Positions 33,592 to 42,033 of a stretch of 64,000 bases of DNA are shown piece after piece. The DNA is from Porphyromonas sp. GTDB lineage: Bacteria; Bacteroidota; Bacteroidia; Bacteroidales; Porphyromonadaceae. Positions within the stretch are counted from its first letter, which is position 1; each line of letters opens with the position of its first letter. The position numbers were made by a program, and so were the translations under genes. Under the pieces are notes generated by a model, which was not told the DNA's origin, ran no database searches, and was given only the letters and a program-made list of their open reading frames with translations. Where the stretch lies: assembly GCA_029983505.1 (NCBI GenBank), contig JASBZK010000002.1, positions 1 to 64,000 of the forward strand, in the 5' to 3' direction.

Positions 33592-34196
33592 AAGAGACCG
33601 TCATCATCATATTGTCCCTCATCATCGGCATCTTGGTCGGCTTTTTCGTGGATCTGCCCATCAATTTTGAGGACACCCCGATTACGACCATCCTGCTCTG
33701 CGGGATTCTCTTCTCCGTAGGACTATCCATCGGGTCGGACAAGGAGACGCTTAACTCGATCCGACACTTGAGTCCGAGCCTCCTGATGCTGCCTTTCTGC
33801 ACCGTCATCGGCTCACTCATAGGGACACTTGTGATTACCCTCTTCATCCCGCAGCTCACGCTCAGCACCGGCCTCGCCATCGGATCGGGATTGGGGTACT
33901 ACTCGGTCTCGAGCCTTATCATCGGAGATTACTTCGGCCCCACACTTGCCGCTGTGGGTCTATTTGCTAACGTATTTCGGGAACTTCTTGCCCTGACCAC
34001 CATGCGCTTTCAAGCCAAAATCTGGGGCATTCTTCCGGGGATCTCGAGTGGCGGAGCCAATACGAGTGACGTGCTTCTTCCCGCCATCACTTCGTCCTCA
34101 AGCGACGAATACGCCGTGCCCGCCATCTACAACGGAGTGGTCACGACCATCATCGTCCCATTCCTCGTCACCTTCTTCTGCGAAATAAAGATCTAA
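33588..34196 (+). CDS. LysO-type amino-acid exporter, C-terminal half (202 aa)
   Basis: Hydrophobic segments at about 4-20, 35-50, 63-85, 95-112, 120-140 and 178-198. SVGLSIGSDKETLNSIRHL mirrors the motif of the preceding half, and SGLGYYSVSSLIIGDYFGP plus ANTSDVLLPAITSSSSDEY match the conserved core of LysO. Together with the overlapping upstream gene it should form a complete inner-membrane exporter. A strong intrinsic terminator follows at once, so the pair is its own unit. Confidence 0.8.
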   Translation: MKETVIIILSLIIGILVGFFVDLPINFEDTPITTILLCGILFSVGLSIGSDKETLNSIRHLSPSLLMLPFCTVIGSLIGTLVITLFIPQLTLSTGLAIGSGLGYYSVSSLIIGDYFGPTLAAVGLFANVFRELLALTTMRFQAKIWGILPGISSGGANTSDVLLPAITSSSSDEYAVPAIYNGVVTTIIVPFLVTFFCEIKI

Positions 34197-34217
34197 ACCG
34201 AGACATAGAAATAAGAA

Positions 34218-34264
34218 AAGGACGACCAAAAGCTCTTTTTGCTCTTTGGTCGTCCTTCTTTTTT
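34218..34264 (+). terminator. Intrinsic terminator after lysO pair
   Basis: Perfect 13-bp stem AAGGACGACCAAA / TTTGGTCGTCCTT with a 14-nt loop that itself can partly pair, followed by CTTTTTT. Confidence 0.9.
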
Positions 34265-34265
34265 A

Positions 34266-34344
34266 TGTCCGTATCTCGAGATTGCCTTGGTACGTATCTC
34301 GCTCCAAGGAGAGTCCGTATCTCGAACTTCTCTCGGTACGTACT
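34266..34344. repeat. 23-nt-period array, copy I, overlapping the purN stop
   Basis: Cores TGTCCGTATC (34266), GGTACGTATC (34289), AGTCCGTATC (34312) and GGTACGTACT (34335), spacings 23, 23, 23. The last core overlaps the purN stop codon (34343-34345). It sits directly after the lysO terminator, filling the convergent gap. Confidence 0.92.
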
Positions 34345-34942
34345 ATTTTTGCGCCTCTTTTCGTGCAATCCACTCCCCTATGGTCTTCGGGAAAAACTCG
34401 TGCTCCAAGAGGTGCACTTTTGCCGCAATATCCTCCGGAGAATCGGCCACGGGGTCAATGGGCGTCTCTGCCTGAAAGACGATTTTCCCGCGGTCATAGT
34501 CGGCATCAATCTCGTGAATGGTGATTCCCGTCACCTCCTCACCTGCGGCTTTGACGGACTCGTGGACGTGGTGCCCGTACATTCCTTTGCCTCCGTATTT
34601 GGGCAAGAGAGCGGGATGAATATTCAGAATCTTTCCCGGGTACGCCTCCAGCAGAAACTCGGGAACCAGACGCAAATATCCGGCGAGTATGATGTACCCT
34701 ACCCGGTGCGCTTCCAAAATAGGCATCACTTCATCCCTGTTGCCCAAAGAGGACTTCGAAAGGACGACAGAGGGGATGCCTTCCTTTTCGGCACGCCGGA
34801 GGACATACGCTTCCGGATTATCGGAGACAACGAGTGCGGGTCTTACCCCCGCCTCGGGGCGATGGGCGAAGAAATCGGTTATCGCCTGCATATTTGTGCC
34901 GTTTCCTGAGGCAAAAATGGCTATATTTATCGGAGAATTCAT
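34343..34942 (-). CDS. purN: Phosphoribosylglycinamide formyltransferase (199 aa)
   Basis: The start at 34940-34942 (MNSPINIAIFASGNGTNMQAI) puts the phosphate loop at the N-terminus; the longer open frame upstream crosses a non-coding stretch. PurN motifs: FASGNGTN, IILAGYLRLVP, ILNIHPALLPKYGG (catalytic Asn and His), and GITIHEIDADYDRGKIVFQ (catalytic Asp region). It transfers a formyl group from formyl-tetrahydrofolate to GAR in purine synthesis. The stop TAG is formed by bases of repeat array I, so the final residues (RKEAQK) may have been shaped by the insertion. Confidence 0.93.
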   Translation of the reverse strand: MNSPINIAIFASGNGTNMQAITDFFAHRPEAGVRPALVVSDNPEAYVLRRAEKEGIPSVVLSKSSLGNRDEVMPILEAHRVGYIILAGYLRLVPEFLLEAYPGKILNIHPALLPKYGGKGMYGHHVHESVKAAGEEVTGITIHEIDADYDRGKIVFQAETPIDPVADSPEDIAAKVHLLEHEFFPKTIGEWIARKEAQK

Positions 34943-34993
34943 ACTGTGCTTATTAAAATGCACACAAAATGAGCGTATGTGCAAGTTTATTGG

Positions 34994-35001
34994 TATCTTT
35001 G
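34994..35001 (+). promoter_or_regulatory. Putative -7 box (TATCTTTG) for acpP
   Basis: Exact TAnnTTTG match in the divergent purN-acpP gap, 125 nt before acpP. It would drive acpP, fabF and rnc. Confidence 0.6.
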
Positions 35002-35126
35002 TGTGTGCGAGAGAGAGTAAAACAGCCTGTCGTAGCGATGAGGGTGTTTATCTCGCCACAAAGATAAAGCAATTTTTTCTCGAGGACTATATCTAACATA
35101 AAAAAATTATAGCACTAAAAATCATC

Positions 35127-35372
35127 ATGACAAAGGAAGAAGTAACCTCCAAGGTTGTAGACATCATCGTAGACCAGCTCAACGTAGACCGCTCCTCCGT
35201 CACCCCGGCTGCAAGCTTCACCGGAGACCTCGGCGCAGACTCTCTCGACACTGTCGAGCTCATCATGAAGTTTGAGAAAGAGTTCAAGATCAAGATCGAA
35301 GACGACGAAGCACAGCAGATCCAGACGGTCGCTGACGCCATCGAACACGTCTTCGCAGCCAACCCCGAATAA
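35127..35372 (+). CDS. acpP: Acyl carrier protein (81 aa)
   Basis: Typical acidic ACP with FTGDLGADSLDTVELIMKFEKEF; the Ser of DSL takes the phosphopantetheine arm. It carries growing acyl chains in fatty acid synthesis. Normal length. It lies 159 nt before fabF with a hairpin in between, in the common acpP-fabF-rnc order. Confidence 0.97.
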   Translation: MTKEEVTSKVVDIIVDQLNVDRSSVTPAASFTGDLGADSLDTVELIMKFEKEFKIKIEDDEAQQIQTVADAIEHVFAANPE

Positions 35373-35417
35373 TCCGGACGGACGAGCCCGACCGGCAATT
35401 ACTGTCCCCCTTACTTT

Positions 35418-35443
35418 CTCCCGATTGGTATTCCAATCGGGAG
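35418..35443 (+). other. Hairpin between acpP and fabF
   Basis: Perfect 11-bp stem CTCCCGATTGG / CCAATCGGGAG with a 4-nt loop. No T tail follows, so it may be an attenuator or a 3' stabiliser that lets the abundant ACP be made in excess of FabF. Confidence 0.6.
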
Positions 35444-35531
35444 TGCGGGGTGCAGGCACCTCTACAAACCTTACCGGATCGCGTGATTGAAGCGCGACCC
35501 CACATCAGTTCACACCTAACACGTACAAGAA

Positions 35532-36788
35532 ATGAATCCGAAAAGAGTAGTCATCACCGGACTGGGTGCCGTTACGCCACTGGGTAACGACGTATCCTCC
35601 ACTTGGGCAGGTCTTACTTTAGGGAAGAGCGGTGCCGCACGCATCACGAGATTCGACCCCCGGAACCTGAAGACCCAGTTTGCCTGTGAGGTAAAAGGCT
35701 TTGACCCGCTTGAACACTTCGACCGAAAGAGTGTGCGGAAGATCGACTTGTACACGCAGTTCGGAACCGTCAGCGCCCGAGAGGCCGTAAAGGACTCCGG
35801 ACTCGACTTTGAAAAAGAAGATACCGCCAAGATCGGAGTCATCTTCTCAAGCGGCATCGGCGGCTTATGGACGTTCCAGGACGAAGTAGCCGGCTTGAAC
35901 CTCGATGAAGAGCCGCGCATCAACCCCTTCTTTATCCCCAAGATGATCGCCAATATGGCTGCGGGGTATATCTCTATGGAGTACGGCTTGAGAGGACCCA
36001 ACTTCGCCACCCTCTCCGCATGTGCGTCCTCGACCAACAGCATCATCAGTGCGCTCGATCAGATCAGGCTCGGCCGCGCGACAATAATGCTTGCGGGAGG
36101 ATCCGAAGCCGCGATCAATTACACGGGGATAGGAGGGTTCAATGCCCTCACGGCGCTCTCCACGCGCAACGACTCGCCCGAGACCGCATCCCGCCCTTTC
36201 AGCGCCTCAAGAGACGGTTTCGTGATGGGCGAAGGGGGCGTGACCCTTATTCTTGAAGAGCTCGAACACGCCAAAGCACGCGGCGCAAAGATTTATGCCG
36301 AACTTCTGGGTGCCGGCATGTCGGCCGACGCCTATCACTTGACGGCTTCCCACCCCGAAGGCTTAGGGGCTAAGATTGTGATGGAGAACGCACTCAGGGA
36401 ATCCGGTCTGAAGGCCTCCGACATCGACTACATCAATGTCCACGGCACGTCTACGCCCGTAGGTGACATCAGCGAGGTAAAGGCCATTCTCGACGTTTTT
36501 GGCGAAGATGCCTACCGCCTCAACATATCCTCCACCAAGTCTATGACCGGGCACCTCCTCGGCGCCGCCGGGGCTCTCGAGGCGATGGCCTGCGTACTCG
36601 CAATCAGGGACGGCATCGTTCCCCCGACCATCAATCACGCCCCGGACGACAATGACCCCGAGATTGACGCGAAGCTCAATTTCACGTTCAACGAAGCACA
36701 GAAGCGCGACATCCGCTACGCCCTATCCAATACTTTCGGATTCGGCGGGCATAATGCCAGCGCCATCTTCGGGAAGTACGAAGCTTAA
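35532..36788 (+). CDS. fabF: 3-oxoacyl-ACP synthase II FabF (418 aa)
   Basis: Complete KAS II: MNPKRVVITGLGAVTPLGNDV, the active-site Cys in SACASSTNSI, the catalytic His in NVHGTSTPVGD, and the second His in KSMTGHLLGAAGALE; the end is SNTFGFGGHNASAIF. It extends acyl-ACP with malonyl-ACP. Usual length. It forms an operon with acpP upstream and rnc 27 nt downstream. Confidence 0.96.
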   Translation: MNPKRVVITGLGAVTPLGNDVSSTWAGLTLGKSGAARITRFDPRNLKTQFACEVKGFDPLEHFDRKSVRKIDLYTQFGTVSAREAVKDSGLDFEKEDTAKIGVIFSSGIGGLWTFQDEVAGLNLDEEPRINPFFIPKMIANMAAGYISMEYGLRGPNFATLSACASSTNSIISALDQIRLGRATIMLAGGSEAAINYTGIGGFNALTALSTRNDSPETASRPFSASRDGFVMGEGGVTLILEELEHAKARGAKIYAELLGAGMSADAYHLTASHPEGLGAKIVMENALRESGLKASDIDYINVHGTSTPVGDISEVKAILDVFGEDAYRLNISSTKSMTGHLLGAAGALEAMACVLAIRDGIVPPTINHAPDDNDPEIDAKLNFTFNEAQKRDIRYALSNTFGFGGHNASAIFGKYEA

Positions 36789-36815
36789 TGCCGCACACCG
36801 GATCCTGACCCAACG

Positions 36816-37643
36816 ATGGACTTCAAGAAAGCAAGGATAGACTTATCCGCCCTCAAAGAGATCTTCCTAAAGAAAAAGAAAAACGAACGGACTGTCTCCC
36901 AATCCGAGGAGATAGCCCTGTTCGTTTCCGGCCTCATCGGGACACGTCCCAAAGACCTCAAACTTTTCCTTCAGGCCTTTACCCACAAGTCCTATCCGAC
37001 GGCTGCTCCCGGTTTCCACAATGAGAGACTCGAGTTTTTGGGCGACAGTGTCCTCAATCTCAGCGTCTCGCACCTCCTCTATAACCTCTATCCGGACGAC
37101 GACGAAGGCGCGCTCTCTCAGATGAGGAGTTTCCTGACGAGCCGGAGCAACATGAATGACGAAGCCCGGAGGATGGGGTTGGACAAAGTCCTGCGTGTAG
37201 CGGTAGGCACAAACTTGGATAACTCCGACATCCTCGGCAATTCGCTCGAAGCGTTTCTCGGAGCGCTGTACCTCGAGATGGGAATGGAGTTCACCTCCAA
37301 ATTCATCCAAAAGAGACTCATCATCTCGAGGAAAAATATGGAGACCGTGTCGCTGAAGGAGGAGGATTTCAAGACCGAGTTCATCATCTTGATGCAGAAA
37401 AATAAGATCCCCTACTCCTACAAATACTTGGGCAACCGCCTAACGAAAGAAGGGACTATTTCGCACAAGTTTCAGCTCCTCATCGGAGCAGACGACGAAG
37501 TCATTGCGGAAGGGGAAGCGGGCAATAAAAAAGCCGCACACCAGCTCATCTCACGCATTGCGCTCGAGAAGATCGCCCTGCATCCGGATCTCTTGGAAGG
37601 ATTCTCGTCCCGACCGGTTCCTCCCGCCGGTATCAAGGCGTAA
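36816..37643 (+). CDS. rnc: Ribonuclease III (275 aa)
   Basis: The catalytic domain (about 35-175) contains FHNERLEFLGDSVL, the RNase III signature with metal-binding Glu and Asp, and LGNSLEAFLGALYLEMG, which holds the second acidic pair. A double-stranded RNA binding domain follows (about 185-255: FKTEFIILMQKNKIPYSYKYLG ... AHQLISRIALEKIA). The N-terminal 30 residues are a basic, Lys-rich lead. It processes rRNA precursors and other duplex RNA, which would include the repeat hairpins if they are transcribed. Confidence 0.95.
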   Translation: MDFKKARIDLSALKEIFLKKKKNERTVSQSEEIALFVSGLIGTRPKDLKLFLQAFTHKSYPTAAPGFHNERLEFLGDSVLNLSVSHLLYNLYPDDDEGALSQMRSFLTSRSNMNDEARRMGLDKVLRVAVGTNLDNSDILGNSLEAFLGALYLEMGMEFTSKFIQKRLIISRKNMETVSLKEEDFKTEFIILMQKNKIPYSYKYLGNRLTKEGTISHKFQLLIGADDEVIAEGEAGNKKAAHQLISRIALEKIALHPDLLEGFSSRPVPPAGIKA

Positions 37644-37648
37644 AAACG

Positions 37649-37692
37649 CGGGCTTCTCTCCCCAAAAAACACTTTTAATATACCGAAGCCCG
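37649..37692 (+). other. Leader hairpin before DUF2007 gene
   Basis: CGGGCTTC (37649-37656) pairs perfectly with GAAGCCCG (37685-37692), closing a 28-nt AT-rich loop, and ends 2 nt before the ATG at 37695. It could mask the translation start or serve as the rnc 3' end. Confidence 0.45.
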
Positions 37693-37694
37693 TT

Positions 37695-38072
37695 ATGCAC
37701 TCCGTAGAGACCGGTTTTGTACTCATCTATACGTCGCTGAACCCCAATTCCATCAACATCGCGAAGTCCCTCCTCGAGAGCGAAGGCATCCCGTGTACCA
37801 TAGAGGGAGAGATTACGAACCAAGTGATGTCGGGCTACGTAGGTACGACGTGGATCAAACTCTTCGTCCCTGTTTCCGAAGCCGAACGCTCCGGGATCCT
37901 GCTCGAAGAAGCCGGTTTCACCCCCGAGCCCGCTGAAGCGGAAGACGAGGGGAGAGACGAGGTCGGCTGTTCGACAGGCACGGCAAAACTCGGCAGGCAG
38001 ATTACCCTCATCCTCATCGCGATACTGCTTGTCCTTGGACTTTTGGGTCTCTATACCTACTTCGTTCAGTAG
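37695..38072 (+). CDS. DUF2007-type signal-transducing membrane protein (125 aa)
   Basis: Residues 8-75 fit the DUF2007 fold: FVLIYTSLNPNSINIAKSLLESEGIPCTIEGEITNQ and a WIKLFVPVSEAERSGILLEEAGF strand-helix. An acidic linker (PAEAEDEGRDE) and one transmembrane helix at about 102-122 follow (ITLILIAILLVLGLLGLYTYF). The N-terminal part should face the cytosol. DUF2007 proteins resemble PII-like small domains, but no ligand is known to me. It ends within the 3' end of the convergent START-like gene (7-nt overlap). Confidence 0.72.
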   Translation: MHSVETGFVLIYTSLNPNSINIAKSLLESEGIPCTIEGEITNQVMSGYVGTTWIKLFVPVSEAERSGILLEEAGFTPEPAEAEDEGRDEVGCSTGTAKLGRQITLILIAILLVLGLLGLYTYFVQ

Positions 38073-38476
38073 ACGCCGAGCGTATTTTTGAGCTTTTCGA
38101 TATGGTTTTCCCAGAGTGCGTCGAGCGTCTTGGGATCCAGTCCCCTGTCGTGATCTTCCACGAGGAGGGAAATCGTATGGGACAACTCCGTCGTCACGAT
38201 CTCCATCGACAAATAGCTCTTCGGGTCATCGTCCCACACCCATTTGACACGTGTACCCTCCTTTGCCTCCACGATTGAGGCTGATCGGTCATCCCCCTGA
38301 TCATCCCAGAAGACGTGCACACTGATGCCGTAGACTTCCACCTTCGGGGCGAACCACTCGGACAAACCTCTCGACGTAGAAATCTGATTCCATACGCTCT
38401 TGGCGGAAACTCTGTCCAAAAGGTACTCTCTCTTGAAGCCCGTGCCCTCGCGTATATCGCCGTTTTGCCGTACCAT
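38066..38476 (-). CDS. START-like/AHSA1-fold protein (136 aa)
   Basis: The protein has the SRPBCC pattern: FKREYLLDRVSAKSVWNQISTSRGLSEWFAPKVEVYG, then alternating strands with KVKWVWDDD-type motifs and the long C-terminal helix LDPKTLDALWENHIEKLKNTL. Bacteroidales have a conserved single-copy protein of this kind with no settled function. Start MVRQNGDIREG. It converges on the DUF2007 gene with a 7-nt overlap and diverges from SusCD pair 2. Confidence 0.75.
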   Translation of the reverse strand: MVRQNGDIREGTGFKREYLLDRVSAKSVWNQISTSRGLSEWFAPKVEVYGISVHVFWDDQGDDRSASIVEAKEGTRVKWVWDDDPKSYLSMEIVTTELSHTISLLVEDHDRGLDPKTLDALWENHIEKLKNTLGVY

Positions 38477-38591
38477 GCTCTTTAGTCCAATTTATTCTGC
38501 GTGGATTTTTATTCTTTAACCGTTGTACAATATACTCATTACTTCCGAAATCACAAAATCGCCCCCAAAATAGCAGCCACCCCAGAAAGGA

Positions 38592-38671
38592 GATACGGGT
38601 CAAAAATTTCTTTTTGTACAGGCTGCGCTTTCCGCGTCATACGGACCGAAAAATTCTTCTCGGTCCGTATC
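38592..38671. repeat. 23-nt-period array, copy J
   Basis: Cores GATACGGGTC (38592), TGTACAGGCT (38615), CATACGGACC (38638) and GGTCCGTATC (38662), spacings 23, 23, 24. The fourth unit is inverted to the third and can pair with it. It lies in the divergent gap before SusC pair 2 and ends in CTCTTTTTT. Confidence 0.9.
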
Positions 38672-38753
38672 TCTTTTTTCCCACCTTCGTCCGGTTCTAA
38701 TGTGCTTTTTACAGGAATATGGAAAAAGAAACTGAAAAGTAATTTTGATAGGC

Positions 38754-38761
38754 TATCTTTG
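38754..38761 (+). promoter_or_regulatory. Putative -7 box (TATCTTTG) for SusCD pair 2
   Basis: Exact TAnnTTTG match 78 nt before the SusC start. Confidence 0.55.
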
Positions 38762-38839
38762 CACAAAATAATTGGAGGACGGATTCAATTAGGATTCAAA
38801 TCCAACATTTCCACAACTTTTCTGTAATTAGGACACAAA

Positions 38840-41800
38840 ATGAAGAAAAAGAACACCTCACATTCCTCCGTTTGGAGGAATCTTGTGCTGGCATTCGGGT
38901 TGCTGTTCTTCGGCATACTACCGGCACAGGCTCAAAAAGTGACTGTCTCCGGTACGGTCACGGACGGCACGCTGGGCGGGCCCTTCGCCGGAGTCACCAT
39001 ACAGGTATTGGACACACCTGACGGCGCGATCACGGACTTGGACGGCAAATTCACCATCCAGGTGGCACCCGGGAAAACCCTGCATTTCTCTTTTATAGGA
39101 TACAAGCCTGTCGACTATGTCGTCAACGGGAAAGCCTCGGGCATCAGCATCAAGATGTTTGAGGACGTACAGGCACTGGAAGAGGTGGTCGTCCTCGGTT
39201 ACGGTGCCAGCACGAAGAAACAGGACCTCTCTTCCTCTGTCGGCATCATCTCCAATACAGACGAACTCACCAGACGCCCTGTGACCTCTGCAGAAAATAT
39301 GCTTCAGGGACAGATCCCCGGCGTCACCATCTCCAGCAACGGCGGAGACCCCACATCCCTTCCCAATATCATCATAAGGGGACAAGGCTCGCAAAATGGA
39401 GACAATGTGCTCTGGGTCGTCGACGGTATACCCGGAGCCCCCATCACTTCGGTGAATGACATCGAGTCCATCGTGGTTCTCAAAGATGCTGCCTCCGCCG
39501 CCATTTACGGTGCACAGTCCGGAGCAGGCGGCGTCATCCTCGTCACCACCAAGCAGGCAAAGAAAGGGAAAACATCCCTGACCTATGACGGCACGATCGG
39601 TTTCCAAAATGCCGCCAACCTCCCTACCCCGCTGAACGCAGAGCAGGAAATAGAGATGCGCCGCATCTCTTACAAAAATGCGGGACAGAACCTGCCGAAG
39701 GCCTGGGATCCGGCCGTAAACCCGTGGATCGCCACCACCAGGACAAACTGGATGGACGAAATATTCCGTACCGGCATCTACCACCGTCACAACGTGGCTC
39801 TCAATTTCGGTGCAGACCGCTCTGCAAGCCGACTCTCTTTTTCCTACAACGACAATAACGGGATCCTCATCGGCTCCTATAATAAAGATCTGAGCGTCCG
39901 CTACAACGGGGCATTTGACCTCAATGACTACATCACCGTAAAAGAGGATCTCGTCTGGACGAAAAGGGATTGGCGAAACGTAAACACCACAAGCGGAGAG
40001 TCCGGAGCCATCCTGTCCGCGATGTATATGCCTGCCTCGGCAGAAGTCTATAACCACTTGGACGGAAGCTTCGGAGGTACCACTACCGAAGATCCCGCGT
40101 ATATCGCGAAGTACGGTTCAAACTTTGCCGACGCACACGGGGATGCCATTAACCCCGTCCGTCTCCTCACGGCAGACAACGTGAATAACAACGAGTCCGA
40201 CTTGTGGACGACCACAAGCCTCGAAGTGGGCAACTTTGTGCAAGGGCTGAAGTTTGTCAGCCGTTTCAGCTACAATATGCTGAGCGGTCACCTCAAAAGT
40301 TTCTCCCCAAGGAGAGATGAGATCGGCAAACCCAACGAGAACAATTTCCTCAACGAGTCCTCGTACCTCACCAAGGCTTGGAAGACTGAAAACACCCTTA
40401 CGTACGACAACACATTCGGGGACCACACCCTCGGGTTTCTGCTCTCCACGACTGCGGATCACTGGCAGCAGAGAGGACTTTCCGGAAGAGGCTCCAAGTT
40501 TGCGGACGAAGCTGTCGACCTCCAGTATATGCCCCAAGCAGGAGAGACCACGGCTAATGATTATCTCTCGGGGCCAGATGCGAACGTCTCCGTTATCGCC
40601 CGTGCCGCATACTCATACGCGGACCGCTATTTCCTGACGGCATCTTGGCGCCGGGACTACGCCGGTCGTCTGCCGAAAGGAAAGAAATACGGAGACTTCC
40701 CCGCTTTCACTGCCGCATGGAAGATCTCCAATGAGTCTTTCTTCAATAAGAGCGATGCTCTAAACCTGCTCAAGATCCGTGCTTCTTGGGGTCGAATCGG
40801 CAACCTCGGTTCCATCCCGATGAATTACAGCACCCCGCTTCTCTCTGCGTCCAACTGGCACGAAGGACCGCTCTACGGTGCAGAAGTGCCTATTTATATG
40901 GATAACTTCCCCTACCTGAGCAAGGTGATCAATCCCAATCTCACGTGGGAGACCTCCGAGCAGTTCGACCTCGGTCTGGACTTCGCTTTTGCTTCCGAAA
41001 GACTGGCGCTCTCCATCGACTATTTCGACAAGCGCACCTTCAACCTCATCCAGGAGCAAAGTATGGACTTCAATAGCTCCATAGGTCTGGATCCCATCCT
41101 CGTCAACCTCGGAGAAGTCCGCAACAGCGGGGTCGAAGTAACCGCCGGGTGGAATGACCGTGTGGGCAAAGATTTCTCCTACTTCATTAACGGGAACTTC
41201 TCGTATCTCAAAAACCGCGTCTCCAACATCGGCATCGAAAACCCTGACGGCACCAAAGGCGTGTGGGTCAATGAAGCGTCTTTCCGCGGCCTCCCCTATA
41301 TGATCCAAACCGCCGAAGGTGAGCCCGTCGGCTCATTCTACCTCATCAAGACGGACGGTATCTTCCAAAGCGATGCCGAAGCTAAAGATTACGTGAAAGA
41401 CGGGAAGATGATCCAGCCGAATGCCAAAGCAGGCGACCTCAAGTTCGTGGACTATGACGGCGACGGCAAGATATCGGACGGCGACCGCCAGTATATGGGC
41501 AGCGCGATGCCCGACTTTACCTACGCGCTCTCTGCGGGATTCAATTACAAAAACTTGGGCTTCAGTGTGATGTTCCAAGGCATCCAAGGGGCACAGGCGC
41601 TTAACTTGGCCAAAAATATGACCCTCAGCGACCTCTCCGGGAACTTCAACCGGGACAGCAGAATCCTCGACGCTTGGTCTCCCCAAAACACCGGTTCGAG
41701 TCTGCCCATCCTCTCCAAGACGGATCAAAACGGCAACTTTAATACGCCGTCCGACTTCTACCTCGAGGACGCATCCTATCTCCGTCTTAAGAACGTAACG

Positions 41801-42001
41801 CTCTCCTACGACTTTACGAGTCTCATCCGCAAGTGGAGCCATCTGGCAGCAAGAGGTAGTAACCTCTCGCTCTTCGTCAGTGGCGAGAACCTCCTTACCC
41901 TCACGAAGTATACGGGGATAGACCCTGAGGTCGGAGGTTGGGATACGATGAAGTATCCGGTTTCCCGGACGATCTCCGTAGGCGTAAGACTGACATACTA
42001 A
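38840..42001 (+). CDS. SusC/RagA-family TonB-linked outer membrane transporter, pair 2 (1053 aa)
   Basis: Signal peptide to about residue 31 (ILPAQAQ), then a carboxypeptidase-regulatory-like domain (KVTVSGTVTDGTLGGPFAGVTIQVLDT), TonB box (ALEEVVVLGYGASTKKQDLSSSVG), plug (about 135-235, with NGDNVLWVVDGIPGAP and KDAASAAIYGAQSGAGGVILV), and barrel ending SRTISVGVRLTY. It should import a bulky ligand captured by the SusD partner 32 nt downstream. The enzymes that follow (PI-PLC, GH92, phosphoesterase) suggest a mannose- and phosphate-containing glycan or glycolipid. Confidence 0.93.
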   Translation: MKKKNTSHSSVWRNLVLAFGLLFFGILPAQAQKVTVSGTVTDGTLGGPFAGVTIQVLDTPDGAITDLDGKFTIQVAPGKTLHFSFIGYKPVDYVVNGKASGISIKMFEDVQALEEVVVLGYGASTKKQDLSSSVGIISNTDELTRRPVTSAENMLQGQIPGVTISSNGGDPTSLPNIIIRGQGSQNGDNVLWVVDGIPGAPITSVNDIESIVVLKDAASAAIYGAQSGAGGVILVTTKQAKKGKTSLTYDGTIGFQNAANLPTPLNAEQEIEMRRISYKNAGQNLPKAWDPAVNPWIATTRTNWMDEIFRTGIYHRHNVALNFGADRSASRLSFSYNDNNGILIGSYNKDLSVRYNGAFDLNDYITVKEDLVWTKRDWRNVNTTSGESGAILSAMYMPASAEVYNHLDGSFGGTTTEDPAYIAKYGSNFADAHGDAINPVRLLTADNVNNNESDLWTTTSLEVGNFVQGLKFVSRFSYNMLSGHLKSFSPRRDEIGKPNENNFLNESSYLTKAWKTENTLTYDNTFGDHTLGFLLSTTADHWQQRGLSGRGSKFADEAVDLQYMPQAGETTANDYLSGPDANVSVIARAAYSYADRYFLTASWRRDYAGRLPKGKKYGDFPAFTAAWKISNESFFNKSDALNLLKIRASWGRIGNLGSIPMNYSTPLLSASNWHEGPLYGAEVPIYMDNFPYLSKVINPNLTWETSEQFDLGLDFAFASERLALSIDYFDKRTFNLIQEQSMDFNSSIGLDPILVNLGEVRNSGVEVTAGWNDRVGKDFSYFINGNFSYLKNRVSNIGIENPDGTKGVWVNEASFRGLPYMIQTAEGEPVGSFYLIKTDGIFQSDAEAKDYVKDGKMIQPNAKAGDLKFVDYDGDGKISDGDRQYMGSAMPDFTYALSAGFNYKNLGFSVMFQGIQGAQALNLAKNMTLSDLSGNFNRDSRILDAWSPQNTGSSLPILSKTDQNGNFNTPSDFYLEDASYLRLKNVTLSYDFTSLIRKWSHLAARGSNLSLFVSGENLLTLTKYTGIDPEVGGWDTMKYPVSRTISVGVRLTY

Positions 42002-42033
42002 TCACAAGGATCTTTAGCACACGATATAAGAAT

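Noticed and set aside
33262..34196. Frameshifted lysO pseudogene
   Set aside because: The two halves overlap by ATGA, each has a proper start and intact motifs, and split LysO genes are usual in this group.
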